Shown: positions 1 to 8,783, counted from the first letter of the stretch. The stretch is DNA of 43,984 nt from Paludibacteraceae bacterium (GCA_017962005.1 JAGCWE010000053.1:1-43984), one strand, 5' to 3'. Program-made: numbers and translations. Notes: generated by a model from the sequence alone, not told the origin.

Positions 1-330
1 CGGCAGCCAGTTCGGTTCGTTTCTTAAAATAGGTAACATATTCGTAAGGTTTTATTAGTTGACTTTACTGTCAGTGTTCGGTGCGCTCTCGGTAGCGCTT
101 GCCCGGACTGACTTCACCCTTTGTTTCGCAATCTCCGTGCCAATCCTTATAGACTGCCAAACAACTGCCAAAATGGCAGTTTGCGTACTATTAGTCGTAA
201 AAACGAGCGAAAACAGACGGCACCTGTTGGAAGTAACAAAAGAAAACCGTACTTTTGTGCGCTTTTTGTCCTCTTGGGCAGATGCGGCCTGTATTGACCC
301 TATACACAACATAACCAATACACATATTTT
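1..330. other. Non-coding leader upstream of efp with two hairpins
   Basis: No convincing gene lies here. Two inverted repeats are visible. One pairs GTCAGT (70-75) with ACTGAC (107-112), with inner CGG/CCG and GCGCT/AGCGC pairings closing a six-base loop. The other is a perfect 8-bp stem, AACTGCCA (163-170) with TGGCAGTT (174-181), and a three-base loop. Neither is followed by a clear T-run on the forward strand. They could be remnants of a terminator of the gene before the window or part of an untranslated RNA. The efp promoter is near the right edge. Open frames of about 90 codons exist on both strands but resemble no known family. Confidence 0.4.
227..257 (+). promoter_or_regulatory. Bacteroidota-type promoter for efp-galK
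   Basis: A -7 box TACTTTTG at 250-257 matches TAnnTTTG exactly. A TTG at 227-229 lies 20 nt upstream and matches the -33 element. Predicted transcription starts near 262-264, giving a leader of about 67 nt before efp. The fit to the known Bacteroidota primary-sigma consensus is good; the start site itself is inferred. Confidence 0.65.
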
Positions 331-894
331 ATGATTAACTCACAAGACATCAAGAACGGCGTTTGCATCCGTATGGACGGCCGTCTGTATTTCGTTATCG
401 AATTCCTGCATGTAAAACCCGGTAAGGGCAACACCATTATGCGCGTCAAGTTCAAGGACGTAGTGGACGGACGTGTTCTCGAACGCCGCTTCAATATCGG
501 TGAGAAACTGGAGGACGTACGTGTGGAACGCCGCCCCTACCAGTACCTCTACGCTGACGGACAGGACTATATCTTCATGAACCAGGAGACCTACGAGCAG
601 GTGCCCATCGCCCACGACCTTATCACGGGTGTGGACTTCCTCAAGGAAGGCATGGTGTGCGACGTCGTTTCCGATGCTTCCACCGATACCATCCTCTTTG
701 CCGAACTGCCCACCAAGGTGGAACTCGCTATCGCATACACCGAGCCCGGTCTGAAGGGCGACACCGCTACCAATACCCTCAAGCCCGCCAAACTGGAGAC
801 GGGTGCGGAGATTCGCGTACCGCTCTTCATCAACGAGGGAGAGATTGTTCGCGTTGACACGCGCGACGGCAGTTACTGCGAAAGAGTGCGCTGA
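331..894 (+). CDS. efp: Elongation factor P
   Basis: This 187-residue protein has the normal length and three-domain layout of EF-P, which binds between the P and E sites of the ribosome and relieves stalling at polyproline stretches. The N-terminal KOW-like domain carries the loop PGKGN; Lys32 between two glycines is the position that is post-translationally modified in other bacteria. The C-terminal OB domain ends with the usual DTRDGSYCERV signature. The ATG at 331 is preceded by a Bacteroidota promoter. The stop codon shares one base with the start of galK (TGATG), so the two genes are probably co-translated. No lysine-modifying enzyme gene (epmA, epmB or ymfI type) is nearby, so the modification type cannot be inferred here. 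Confidence 0.97.
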   Translation: MINSQDIKNGVCIRMDGRLYFVIEFLHVKPGKGNTIMRVKFKDVVDGRVLERRFNIGEKLEDVRVERRPYQYLYADGQDYIFMNQETYEQVPIAHDLITGVDFLKEGMVCDVVSDASTDTILFAELPTKVELAIAYTEPGLKGDTATNTLKPAKLETGAEIRVPLFINEGEIVRVDTRDGSYCERVR

Positions 895-2003
895 TGCCCG
901 TTTATTTCGCTCCAGGGAGAGTCAACCTCATAGGCGAACACACCGACTACAACAGTGGGTTCGTCTTTCCTTGCGCGTTGGATTTCGGCACAAGGCTCAC
1001 TGTCACGCCCAACGGCGGAAGGACGCTCAGGTTCCGCTCGGAGAACATGCCCGGACAGGTCGAACTGCCCATAGACAGCCCTTTCAGGCCGCTGCCGGAC
1101 CGTTCGTGGGTCAATTACCCACTCGGATGCATAGCGCAACTGGCGGAGCAGGCGGGCGGACTGGATACGGGGTACGACCTTCTCTTTGACGGCAATGTGC
1201 CGCTCGGAGCGGGTCTGTCTTCTTCGGCTTCCATTGAGGTGGTCACGGCGTATGCTTTCAACGACCTGTTGCAGCTCAACCTTGATAGGAAGCGGCTGGC
1301 ACTCATTGCGCAGCAGGCGGAGCACACCTACGCGGGAGTCAACTGCGGCATCATGGACCAGTTCGTTTCCGCATGCGGCAGACAGGACAACGCCGTCTTC
1401 CTCAACTGCGACACCTTGCAATTTGACTATGTGCCCTTGCGGTTGGACAACGTGTCCATCGTCCTGACCAACAGCCACAGCCCCCACAGGCTTGATGCGG
1501 GCACATACAACCGCCGGGTAAGCGAATGTAAGGAAGCGGTGCGGGCAATCAGTCACGTCAGGCCCATACGGCAACTTGCCGACCTCAGTGTCAGCGACTT
1601 CAACGATCTGCAGTCCGCCATCACGGACGAGGTCATACTGCGCCGTGCACGCCACGTCGTCACGGAAATCCAGCGCACGCGCGATGCCGTCACTGCCCTG
1701 AAGGACAACAATCTGGCGCTGTTCGGACAACTGATGAACCGGAGTCACCAGTCCCTGCGGGACGACTACGAGGTGACGGGTATTGAACTCGACACGCTTG
1801 CGGAGACTGCATGGAACGTTCCCGGAGTCATAGGAAGCCGTATGACGGGAGGCGGATTCGGAGGATGCACCGTCTCGCTTGTTAGGAACGAAGCGGTTGA
1901 CCTTTTCCGGCAGACTGTCGCCACTGCATACAGGCAGGTGACTGGGCTGCAGGCGGAATTTTATATAGCGCGGACAGGCGACGGGGCAAGGATGCTCTCG
2001 TGA
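894..2003 (+). CDS. galK: Galactokinase
   Basis: This 369-residue GHMP kinase phosphorylates galactose at C1 with ATP, the first step of the Leloir pathway. The galactokinase signature GRVNLIGEHTDYN is at residues 8-20. The GHMP ATP-binding motif PLGAGLSSSAS is at 103-113. The predicted catalytic base is Asp155 in GIMDQ, and the C-terminal glycine-rich motif TGGGFGGC follows near residue 316. The ATG overlaps the efp stop by one base, and an in-frame ATG upstream is lacking. Typical galactokinases are 380-390 residues, so this one is slightly short at the N-terminus, starting directly before the signature. No other gal genes or a galactose transporter are in the window, so it sits apart from the rest of its pathway. 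Confidence 0.95.
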   Translation: MPVYFAPGRVNLIGEHTDYNSGFVFPCALDFGTRLTVTPNGGRTLRFRSENMPGQVELPIDSPFRPLPDRSWVNYPLGCIAQLAEQAGGLDTGYDLLFDGNVPLGAGLSSSASIEVVTAYAFNDLLQLNLDRKRLALIAQQAEHTYAGVNCGIMDQFVSACGRQDNAVFLNCDTLQFDYVPLRLDNVSIVLTNSHSPHRLDAGTYNRRVSECKEAVRAISHVRPIRQLADLSVSDFNDLQSAITDEVILRRARHVVTEIQRTRDAVTALKDNNLALFGQLMNRSHQSLRDDYEVTGIELDTLAETAWNVPGVIGSRMTGGGFGGCTVSLVRNEAVDLFRQTVATAYRQVTGLQAEFYIARTGDGARMLS

Positions 2004-2057
2004 TTCCCGTAGCGCGGACAGATTTATCTGAATAACAACTTTAAAGACTATATAGCA

Positions 2058-3392
2058 ATGCAAATCACAATGTCAGAGGTGCAGAACCTCCAAGCACAAA
2101 TCACTCTCGTGATGCAACCCGAAGACTATCAGGAACAGGTTGAGAAGGAAATCAGACAACTGCGGCAGAAAGCACAGATACCCGGATTCCGCGCGGGCAA
2201 TGTGCCCAAAGGGCTTATTCGCAAGATGTACGGCAAGAACGTACTCGCGGATGTCATCAACAGGGAGCTGGGTACTTCCCTCCAGAAGTACATTGAGGAG
2301 CAGAAACTCCACGTTCTCGGTGAGCCTCTGCCCAACGAGGAGCAGAATCAGAAAGTGGATCTGGAGTTCGACAGCACCTTTACCTTTGTCTTCGATATCG
2401 CGCTTGCACCCGAACTCGATACCAAGATGACCGCCAAGAACAAGATTACCTACTACCGCGTAAAGGTTACCGATGAGATGGTTTCCAGGCAGGTCAGCAA
2501 CTACGCCGACAGATACGGCTCGTATCTGGATGCGGACGACGTGCAGGAGAACGACATAGTTCGCGGAGTCATCAGGGAGGACAAGGAGGAAGGTATCACC
2601 AAGGAGGACGCGGTTATCTATCCCCGTTACATCAAGGATGCGAAGATTAAGAAGAAGTTCATCGGACTCAAGAAAGAGGGGACTGTCACCTTCAATCCTA
2701 TGAAGGCTTTTGAGAGTGAGACGGAAGTCGCTTCGCTGCTTGGTATCGACAAGGAGGTTGCCAAGGGACTCACCACGGATTTCACGTTCACTGTCACTTC
2801 CGTTTCGCGCCATCAGCCTGCTGCTATCGACGGGGAACTCTTTGCCAAGATTTACGGTGAGAACAACGTCAAGGACGAGGCGGACTTCCGTCAGCGTGTC
2901 CGTCAGGAGATACAGGACAACATGGACCAGGACAGCGAATACAGGTTCGGATTGGATGTCAGGGAGGCACTGATGAAGAAAGTGGAGAAAGCCGAACTCC
3001 CGCAGGAGTTCTTGCGCCGCTGGGTCAAGACCAACAACGAGAAGATGACCGATGAGGAGATTGACAAGAACTTCCCGCAGATGATTCTTGAGCTTAAATG
3101 GCAGCTCGTCAAGGACCAGCTTATGAAACAGCTCGACATCAAGGTCGAAAAGGAGGACGTTGACGCATACGCAAGGAAGGTTGCCAGAATGCAGTTCATG
3201 CAGTACGGACTGATGCACGTTGAGGACCAGTACCTTGACAACTTCGCACAGGAGATGCTCAAGAAGGATGACCAACTCCGTGGCATCGTCGAAAGGGTGG
3301 CTGAGGAGAAGATATATGCGGCTGAGAAAAAGATTATGAAAGTCGAGGAGAAGGAAGTCTCGCAGGAGGATTTCAACAAGCTCTTCGCCTGA
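2058..3392 (+). CDS. tig: Trigger factor (ribosome-associated chaperone)
   Basis: A 444-residue protein with the trigger factor architecture. The N-terminal ribosome-binding domain carries the signature IPGFRAGNVPKGLIRKMYG at about residues 41-59. A poorly conserved FKBP-like middle domain (about 150-240) and a lysine/glutamate-rich helical C-terminal domain follow. It binds near the exit tunnel and shields nascent chains. The length agrees with Bacteroidota homologues. The FKBP region lacks an obvious prolyl-isomerase active-site pattern, which is common for this phylum. A 54-nt gap separates it from galK and holds a small CAGAT/ATCTG inverted repeat (2019-2030); no clear promoter is visible there, so read-through from efp is possible. 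Confidence 0.96.
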   Translation: MQITMSEVQNLQAQITLVMQPEDYQEQVEKEIRQLRQKAQIPGFRAGNVPKGLIRKMYGKNVLADVINRELGTSLQKYIEEQKLHVLGEPLPNEEQNQKVDLEFDSTFTFVFDIALAPELDTKMTAKNKITYYRVKVTDEMVSRQVSNYADRYGSYLDADDVQENDIVRGVIREDKEEGITKEDAVIYPRYIKDAKIKKKFIGLKKEGTVTFNPMKAFESETEVASLLGIDKEVAKGLTTDFTFTVTSVSRHQPAAIDGELFAKIYGENNVKDEADFRQRVRQEIQDNMDQDSEYRFGLDVREALMKKVEKAELPQEFLRRWVKTNNEKMTDEEIDKNFPQMILELKWQLVKDQLMKQLDIKVEKEDVDAYARKVARMQFMQYGLMHVEDQYLDNFAQEMLKKDDQLRGIVERVAEEKIYAAEKKIMKVEEKEVSQEDFNKLFA

Positions 3393-3414
3393 ACATTCTA
3401 AAACATTCCGCGTA

Positions 3415-4737
3415 ATGCACGTGCATTTTATCGCTATCGGAGGCGCGGCCATGCACAACCTTGCCATGGAACTCGCCGCCCGGAAGAATTATACGGTAAC
3501 AGGGTCGGATGATGAAATCTTCGACCCTGCTCTTTCCCATCTGCGTCAGGCAGGACTCCTTCCCCCTGAGATGGGGTGGCATCCCGAGAGGATAACGCCT
3601 GACGTTGATGCTGTTATTCTCGGTATGCACGCCCGCGAGGACAACCCCGAACTGGTGCGTGCCCGGGAACTTGGCATACCTGTCTATTCCTTCCCGCAAT
3701 ACCTCTACGAGCAGACCAAGGACAAGACCCGCATTGTGGTGGCGGGGTCGCATGGCAAGACCACCACGACCGCTATGATTCTGTATGTCCTCCGTCAGCT
3801 TGGTATCGAGACCGACTATATGGTTGGTGCGCAGATTGAGGGGTTCGAGCGGATGGTGCGTCTTTCCGATACCGCCAGGTACGCGGTCTTTGAGGGGGAC
3901 GAGTACTTGACTTCGCCGCTTGACAGACGTTCCAAGTTCCTTTGGTACAGACCCCATATCGCTATCCTCACGGGCATAGCGTGGGACCATATCAATGTCT
4001 TTCCCACGTGGGACTTGTACGTGGATACGTTCAGGCAGTTCACCCGCACTGTTGACGGCACACTCATCTATTTCCGGCAGGACCCCACGCTTGTCAGGCT
4101 GGCGGAAGAGGCTGGAGGCAGCATCCGGTGCATACCTTACGATGCATACAGCGGCGACGTGCCGATGCAGGTTTTCGGACGGCACAATATGCAGAACCTT
4201 CAGGCGGCTTGCCTTGCCTGTCAGCAGATAGGGGTGCAGCCTGAGGTCTTCTATCAGAAGATAGCATCTTTCACGGGAGCCAGCAATCGCCTTGAGAAGA
4301 TAGCCGAGACAGCGGATTTTGTCGCCTACAAGGACTTTGCGCACTCGCCCAGTAAGTTGCGCGCCACTATCAACGCCGTGCGTGAACGCTATCCGGAGCG
4401 CAGGCTCATAGCATGTATGGAGTTGCACACCTTCTCCTCGCTCACGGCGGACTTCTTGCCGCAGTATAAGGACACGATGGAGCAGGCGGACGAGGCCATT
4501 GTCTATTTCAATCCGCACGTCATACAGCACAAGCACCTTGCGCCGGTATCTGCCGACGATGTGAGAGACGCTTTCGGTCCGGACAGGCTCCGTGTCTATA
4601 CCGACAGCAGTCTGCTACAGGCCGATCTCCTGCGGAAAGACTGCCGCAATACGGCGCTGTTGCTTATGTCAAGCGGCACGTTCGATGGGCTTGATGTATC
4701 CGCCCTTGCACAAACCATGGCGCGTAACAATATGTAA
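3415..4737 (+). CDS. mpl: Mpl-type UDP-N-acetylmuramate:muropeptide ligase
   Basis: This 440-residue Mur ligase begins with the MurC/Mpl-type nucleotide-sugar binding motif HFIAIGGAAMHNLA (residues 4-17). The ATP-binding P-loop GSHGKTTTT follows at about 111-119, then a central-domain E-G-D-E-Y stretch and a C-terminal ligase domain. Mpl re-uses the cell-wall tripeptide by ligating it to UDP-MurNAc, whereas MurC adds L-alanine. The pattern GGAAMHN in place of the MurC GIGGxGM form, and the location outside a mur/div cluster, favour Mpl. Because the two enzymes are paralogous and this is judged from motifs only, MurC remains a minor alternative. It lies 22 nt after tig. Confidence 0.85.
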   Translation: MHVHFIAIGGAAMHNLAMELAARKNYTVTGSDDEIFDPALSHLRQAGLLPPEMGWHPERITPDVDAVILGMHAREDNPELVRARELGIPVYSFPQYLYEQTKDKTRIVVAGSHGKTTTTAMILYVLRQLGIETDYMVGAQIEGFERMVRLSDTARYAVFEGDEYLTSPLDRRSKFLWYRPHIAILTGIAWDHINVFPTWDLYVDTFRQFTRTVDGTLIYFRQDPTLVRLAEEAGGSIRCIPYDAYSGDVPMQVFGRHNMQNLQAACLACQQIGVQPEVFYQKIASFTGASNRLEKIAETADFVAYKDFAHSPSKLRATINAVRERYPERRLIACMELHTFSSLTADFLPQYKDTMEQADEAIVYFNPHVIQHKHLAPVSADDVRDAFGPDRLRVYTDSSLLQADLLRKDCRNTALLLMSSGTFDGLDVSALAQTMARNNM

Positions 4738-4757
4738 CACTTGCAAACACTCTTCCA

Positions 4758-5189
4758 ATGTCACCCGAAAAACAACAGCAGCGCGACCACCTCTATATGA
4801 AGATGGCGCGCACATGGTCAGAGAACTCCTACTGCCGGCGTAGGCAGGTGGGCGCGCTCCTTGTCAGTGACAATATGATAATCTCTGACGGATACAACGG
4901 CACGCCGTCAGGCTTTGAGAACAACTGTGAGGACGACAACAACGTCAGTTTCCCCTACGTGCTTCATGCCGAGGCGAACGCCATCACCAAGGTGGCGCGC
5001 TCCAACAACTCCAGCAACGGTGCCACACTCTATGTCACGGCGTCGCCTTGCATGGAATGTGCCAAGCTTATCATCCAGTCAGGCATTCAGCGGGTCGTGT
5101 ATGGCGAGCAGTACCGCTTGATGGACGGTGTGGAACTGTTGCAGAAAGCAGGCATTCAGGTGGATTTTATGCCCTTTGACAAAGCGTAA
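4758..5189 (+). CDS. dCMP deaminase family protein
   Basis: A 143-residue zinc deaminase of the CDA fold, predicted to convert dCMP to dUMP and so feed dTMP synthesis. The zinc motif HAEANA (near residues 73-78) supplies the histidine ligand and the catalytic glutamate. PCMEC (near 96-100) supplies the two cysteine ligands. The N-terminal R-R-Q-V-G-A-L-L-V and Y-N-G-T-P-S-G-F segments match the deoxycytidylate deaminase/ComEB family rather than tRNA adenosine deaminase. It follows mpl by 20 nt in the same direction. Allosteric dCTP/dTTP regulation known for some homologues cannot be judged here. Confidence 0.92.
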   Translation: MSPEKQQQRDHLYMKMARTWSENSYCRRRQVGALLVSDNMIISDGYNGTPSGFENNCEDDNNVSFPYVLHAEANAITKVARSNNSSNGATLYVTASPCMECAKLIIQSGIQRVVYGEQYRLMDGVELLQKAGIQVDFMPFDKA

Positions 5190-5199
5190 TGGCACGTAT

Positions 5200-5245
5200 T
5201 TTGTACCGTTTCGATGGTACAAACTGTTAATTCTTTTTTGGTACA
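5200..5245 (+). promoter_or_regulatory. Inverted repeat plus third GGTACA copy before the S41 protease
   Basis: TTTGTACC (5200-5207) pairs with GGTACAAA (5216-5223), an 8-bp perfect stem extendable by two more pairs. A third copy, GGTACA, abuts the start codon at 5246, preceded by a run of six T residues. The arrangement could be an operator or a hairpin controlling translation of the protease gene. It is not a good terminator because the T-run lies more than ten bases after the stem. No TAnnTTTG box is visible. Confidence 0.4.
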
Positions 5246-6868
5246 ATGAAAAAATACATCTTCCCAACTATCGCTGTCATCACGCTTGTTCTGGGCTTCT
5301 TTGTCGGAAACGCCGTTTCCAACAGGGCGCAGGCACAGAAAATGATTATCAACAACGGGCAGGTCTTTCTCGAACCCACCAAACTGGACCAGCTTCTCCT
5401 GCTGCTGCAGAAAGGCTATGTCGAGCCTATTGACATTGATTCGCTCACCGAGGAGGTGATGACGGATGTCGTGCAGAAACTTGATCCGCACTCAGCCTAT
5501 ATCCCGAAAGAGGACTTGGAGATGGTTAACTCGGAACTTGCTGCCAGTTTCTCCGGTCTAGGTGTGCAGTTCCATATAGAGAACGACACAGTCAACATTG
5601 TCAGTGTCGTATCTGGCGGACCGAGCGAGGGTGTGGGTATCTTGGCTGGCGATAAGATAATTGAAGTGGATGACAGTGTTTTTGTCGGCAAGAGAATCAA
5701 CAACGAGAAGGTGATGCACACCTTGCGCGGCGAGAAAGGCACGCAGGTGAAACTCGGTATCCGCAGGTCGGGAACGGATGAGACACTCCGTTTCACCATC
5801 ACGCGCGGGGAAATCCCCACGTGGTCCGTGGATGCCAAGTTCATTATCGAACCCGAAAACAGCAAGCAGAAGATAGGTTTCGTGCGCATCAACAAGTTCG
5901 GGGAGAAGACTTACGAGGAGTTCCTTTCTGCCCTATCCTACCTTCGCGACCAGGGAGCGGAAGCCTATATCATCGACCTGCGTGAGAACTCGGGAGGATA
6001 CATGCAGGAGGCGATCAGCATGGCGAATGAGTTCCTTGAGGACGGAGACCTCATCGTCTATTCGGAAGGAAGGGCATACCCCCGTATGGAGTCGCGCGCG
6101 ACTGGCAATGGGCGGTTCAGGAAGGACAGGATAGTTGTCCTGATTGACAACTTCTCCGCCAGTGCCAGTGAGATTTTCGCAGGCGCAATGCAGGATAATG
6201 ACCGCGCAACCGTCATTGGAAGACGCTCTTTCGGTAAAGGACTTGTGCAGCAGCAGATACCCTTCTCCGACGGTAGCGCGCTCCGTCTGACCGTGGCGAG
6301 GTACTATATCCCGTCGGGCAGATGCATACAGAAACCCTATAGACGAGGCGAGCAGGAGGACTACCAGATGGAACTGTTGGAACGCTTCAACCATGGCGAA
6401 CTCTTCTCGCAGGACAGCATTCACTTTACGGACACTACCAAGTACTATACCAAGCGCGGACGCATAGTGCATGGCGGAGGAGGCATTATGCCCGACATCT
6501 TTGTCGGCAGGGACACCACTCTCTATACCAAGTACTTCAATCAGGTTGCCAACCGCGCATATACCTATCAGTTTGCCTACCACTACGTGAACCGCCACCG
6601 GAAGGAACTGGAGAAGTACAAGACCTGGCAGAGTCTTGAGCAGCATCTCATAAAAGCCGGCTGGATGCCCGATTTCATCGCCTTCTGCCAGAAGAAAGGT
6701 GTGGAGCCCGTTGAGAAGGACATCGCCGTGTCAAAGCCTTTGATAGAACGCCTCATCAATGCCTATATCGTCCGCAATATACTTGGCGATGAAGGCTTCT
6801 TCCCGCTCTTTGAACGCGATGACGATATCACCAAGCGCGCCATCCGATACATCACAACAGGCAAATAG
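5246..6868 (+). CDS. S41-family carboxy-terminal processing protease (CtpA/Prc-like)
   Basis: A 540-residue envelope protease. Residues 4-24 form a hydrophobic signal/anchor segment. A PDZ domain spans about 100-170, with the carboxylate-binding loop in SGLGVQF. The S41 catalytic core follows. Ser306 in SASASEI and Lys331 in FGKGLVQ are 25 residues apart, the same spacing as the Ser-Lys dyad of E. coli Prc. A C-terminal region of about 150 residues after the core is longer than in CtpA of Gram-positive bacteria and typical of Bacteroidota members. Such enzymes trim the C-termini of periplasmic proteins and regulate peptidoglycan hydrolases. It ends 9 nt before rpe, so the two are probably co-transcribed. 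Confidence 0.93.
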   Translation: MKKYIFPTIAVITLVLGFFVGNAVSNRAQAQKMIINNGQVFLEPTKLDQLLLLLQKGYVEPIDIDSLTEEVMTDVVQKLDPHSAYIPKEDLEMVNSELAASFSGLGVQFHIENDTVNIVSVVSGGPSEGVGILAGDKIIEVDDSVFVGKRINNEKVMHTLRGEKGTQVKLGIRRSGTDETLRFTITRGEIPTWSVDAKFIIEPENSKQKIGFVRINKFGEKTYEEFLSALSYLRDQGAEAYIIDLRENSGGYMQEAISMANEFLEDGDLIVYSEGRAYPRMESRATGNGRFRKDRIVVLIDNFSASASEIFAGAMQDNDRATVIGRRSFGKGLVQQQIPFSDGSALRLTVARYYIPSGRCIQKPYRRGEQEDYQMELLERFNHGELFSQDSIHFTDTTKYYTKRGRIVHGGGGIMPDIFVGRDTTLYTKYFNQVANRAYTYQFAYHYVNRHRKELEKYKTWQSLEQHLIKAGWMPDFIAFCQKKGVEPVEKDIAVSKPLIERLINAYIVRNILGDEGFFPLFERDDDITKRAIRYITTGK

Positions 6869-6877
6869 ATAATCCTT

Positions 6878-7531
6878 ATGCACGCTATCGCACCCTCTGT
6901 CCTTAGTGCCGACTTCGGCAACCTCCAGCGTGAGATTGAGCGCATCAACCGCAGCGAAGCCGACTTCTTCCATGTCGATGTCATGGACGGCACGTTCGTG
7001 CCCAACATCTCTTTCGGATTCCCCGTGATGGAAACACTCAGAAAGTACGCCGACAAACCCTTGGACGTGCATCTGATGATTGTTCACCCGGAGAAATACG
7101 TGGAGCGTTTCTGCGATGCAGGGGCGTGGAGCGTAGGGTTCCATCTTGAGGCGGTTGATGACCCGATGCCCATACTTTCGCTTATCCGTGCAAAGAAGGT
7201 GCGTACCTGCCTCACCATCAATCCCGACATTGATGTTCATCGGCTTGACCCGTATCTGGATAAGGTGGATATGGTTCTCCTTATGTCTGTCTTCGCGGGA
7301 TTTGGAGGACAGGCGTTCATACCCGAAACGATGGACAAGATACGTTATGTCCGTTCCGAGATAACCCGCCGCAATCTTCCTACGCTTGTTGAAGTGGACG
7401 GAGGCGTGAACCAAAAGAATGCCGGCGGCATCTTTGCCGCCGGCGCGGATATTCTCGTTGCAGGCAGTGCCGTCTTCCATGCCGACGACCCTGCTGCCGC
7501 TATCCGCACTATGAAGCATAGCGCGGATTAG
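6878..7531 (+). CDS. rpe: Ribulose-phosphate 3-epimerase
   Basis: A 217-residue TIM-barrel enzyme of the pentose phosphate pathway that interconverts ribulose 5-phosphate and xylulose 5-phosphate. Family motifs are in order: APSVLSADFGNL at the start, HVDVMDGTFVPNISFG (about 32-47), LDVHLMI (about 65-71), a methionine-rich strand, and the phosphate-binding VEVDGGV near residue 170. The His/Asp pairs used for metal binding and proton transfer are in place. Length is normal. The 3' end overlaps the 3' end of the convergent HtrA gene by 23 bp, leaving no room for a terminator between them. Confidence 0.96.
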   Translation: MHAIAPSVLSADFGNLQREIERINRSEADFFHVDVMDGTFVPNISFGFPVMETLRKYADKPLDVHLMIVHPEKYVERFCDAGAWSVGFHLEAVDDPMPILSLIRAKKVRTCLTINPDIDVHRLDPYLDKVDMVLLMSVFAGFGGQAFIPETMDKIRYVRSEITRRNLPTLVEVDGGVNQKNAGGIFAAGADILVAGSAVFHADDPAAAIRTMKHSAD

Positions 7532-8696
7532 CCTCCAGTTCCACCTGCAGCGTCATACGTTCCCCTTTGCGCAGTACTGTCACTGCTATCCTGTCCCCCG
7601 GACGGGTTTTGCCTATTGCAACGCGCAGGTCGTTGGCTGACTGTATCCTTGTTCCGTCTATCCCGATTATGACATCACCTGTACGGACACCCGCCTGCTG
7701 GGCGGCTGATCCCTGCACCACATTCGCCACGTATGCACCCTGAAGGGTGGTCAGACCGGCCTCCGCCAGCAACTCAGGCGTGATGTCAAGCATCTGCACG
7801 CCCAGCATGGCACGTTGGACATGACCGTACTGACGGATGTCAGCCACCACTTTCTGTACGATGGCGCTTGGTACGGCGAAAGCGTATCCCGCATAAGACC
7901 CTGTTTGGGAGGCGATGGCGGTATTGATACCCACTAGCTCACCCTGTGTATTGACCAGTGCTCCGCCCGAGTTGCCCGGATTGACCGCCGCATCCGTCTG
8001 TATGAACGACTCGATGCTCATATCCGAATTGATGATGTTGATGTTGCGCGCCTTGGCGGACACTATGCCTGCCGTGACCGTCGAGTTGAGATTGAACGGA
8101 TTGCCTATTGCCAGCACCCACTCGCCTATCTTCAGTGCGTCTGAATCGCCGAACGGGATAGCGGGCAGTTCATCCGCCTCCACCTTGAGCAGGGCTATGT
8201 CTGTGTTCGGGTCTGTACCCACAAGCCTCGCCTCATACTCGCGCTTGTCATTCAGCACCACCAGTATGCGCCGTGCTTTGTCTATCACGTGGTTGTTAGT
8301 CACTATATAGCCGTCGGGGGCGATAATCACACCTGACCCCGAAGCCATCTGCGCCTGCTGGCGGGGTTGTTGCAGTCCGGGACCGAAAAAGAACTCGAAG
8401 AACGTGTCTGAATACCCGCGTGTCTGTGTCGTGTAGAGTGTCTTGACGTGTACCACGGCGTTCACCGATGCCTCCGCAACCGTTGTGAAATCCGCATCGG
8501 GGACAAACGACACCGCTTGGGACGCGCGATAGGAGGATGCCGCGCCGGGAGCGGTGGATGAGGTCATGCTGTACAAAGCGTTGGCGGGAGCATCCGCCTC
8601 TGTCACCCGCATTTTCGATATGACATACCAGGCGCTGCCACCGCCTGCAGCGGCACAAAGTGCCACCAGTAAAAGGGATTGAAAGAACTTCTTCAT
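7509..8696 (-). CDS. HtrA/Do-like periplasmic serine protease with one PDZ domain
   Basis: A 395-residue protein with an N-terminal hydrophobic segment (about 7-26) that acts as a signal peptide or membrane anchor. A trypsin-like domain follows with the triad His136 (TNNHVI), Asp166 (NTDIALL) and Ser243 (GNSGGA), then one PDZ domain (about 290-385). DegP and DegQ have two PDZ domains and the common Bacteroides Do-like proteases are near 500 residues, so this is the shorter DegS/HhoB-like architecture. It should degrade or sense misfolded envelope proteins. It is the last gene of the run from the nitroreductase, M16 peptidase and era genes. A 36-bp near-perfect palindrome sits three bases before its ATG. 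The 3' end overlaps rpe by 23 bp. Confidence 0.93.
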   Translation of the reverse strand: MKKFFQSLLLVALCAAAGGGSAWYVISKMRVTEADAPANALYSMTSSTAPGAASSYRASQAVSFVPDADFTTVAEASVNAVVHVKTLYTTQTRGYSDTFFEFFFGPGLQQPRQQAQMASGSGVIIAPDGYIVTNNHVIDKARRILVVLNDKREYEARLVGTDPNTDIALLKVEADELPAIPFGDSDALKIGEWVLAIGNPFNLNSTVTAGIVSAKARNINIINSDMSIESFIQTDAAVNPGNSGGALVNTQGELVGINTAIASQTGSYAGYAFAVPSAIVQKVVADIRQYGHVQRAMLGVQMLDITPELLAEAGLTTLQGAYVANVVQGSAAQQAGVRTGDVIIGIDGTRIQSANDLRVAIGKTRPGDRIAVTVLRKGERMTLQVELEANPRYAS

Positions 8697-8699
8697 AAA

Positions 8700-8735
8700 G
8701 CGATACGTGAAAATGGTTTCATTCTCACGTATCGC
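8700..8735 (-). promoter_or_regulatory. 36-bp near-perfect palindrome at the HtrA gene start
   Basis: GCGATACGTGA (8700-8710) pairs with TCACGTATCGC (8725-8735). After one mismatch the stem continues for four more pairs (AATG with CATT) around a four-base loop, making about 15 pairs in all. It lies inside the 87-bp gap between era and the protease gene, ending three bases before the protease ATG, where a ribosome-binding site would be. It could be an operator for a dimeric regulator or an mRNA hairpin limiting translation. A weak -7-like AGAATTTG lies just upstream on the reverse strand. Confidence 0.6.
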
Positions 8736-8783
8736 AAATTCTGTGCCAAAACACTGTTCGGAAAGAAAGGAGCCTCCTGCTGG

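Noticed and set aside
59..334. Open frames of about 90 codons on both strands before efp
   Set aside because: They start with a TTG or have no family match, and they run across the efp promoter and two hairpins.
873..2063. Long antisense open frames opposite galK, tig and mpl, and opposite era, the M16 gene and the PaaK-like ligase
   Set aside because: They mirror strongly coding genes with high GC at third positions; products show no recognisable domains.
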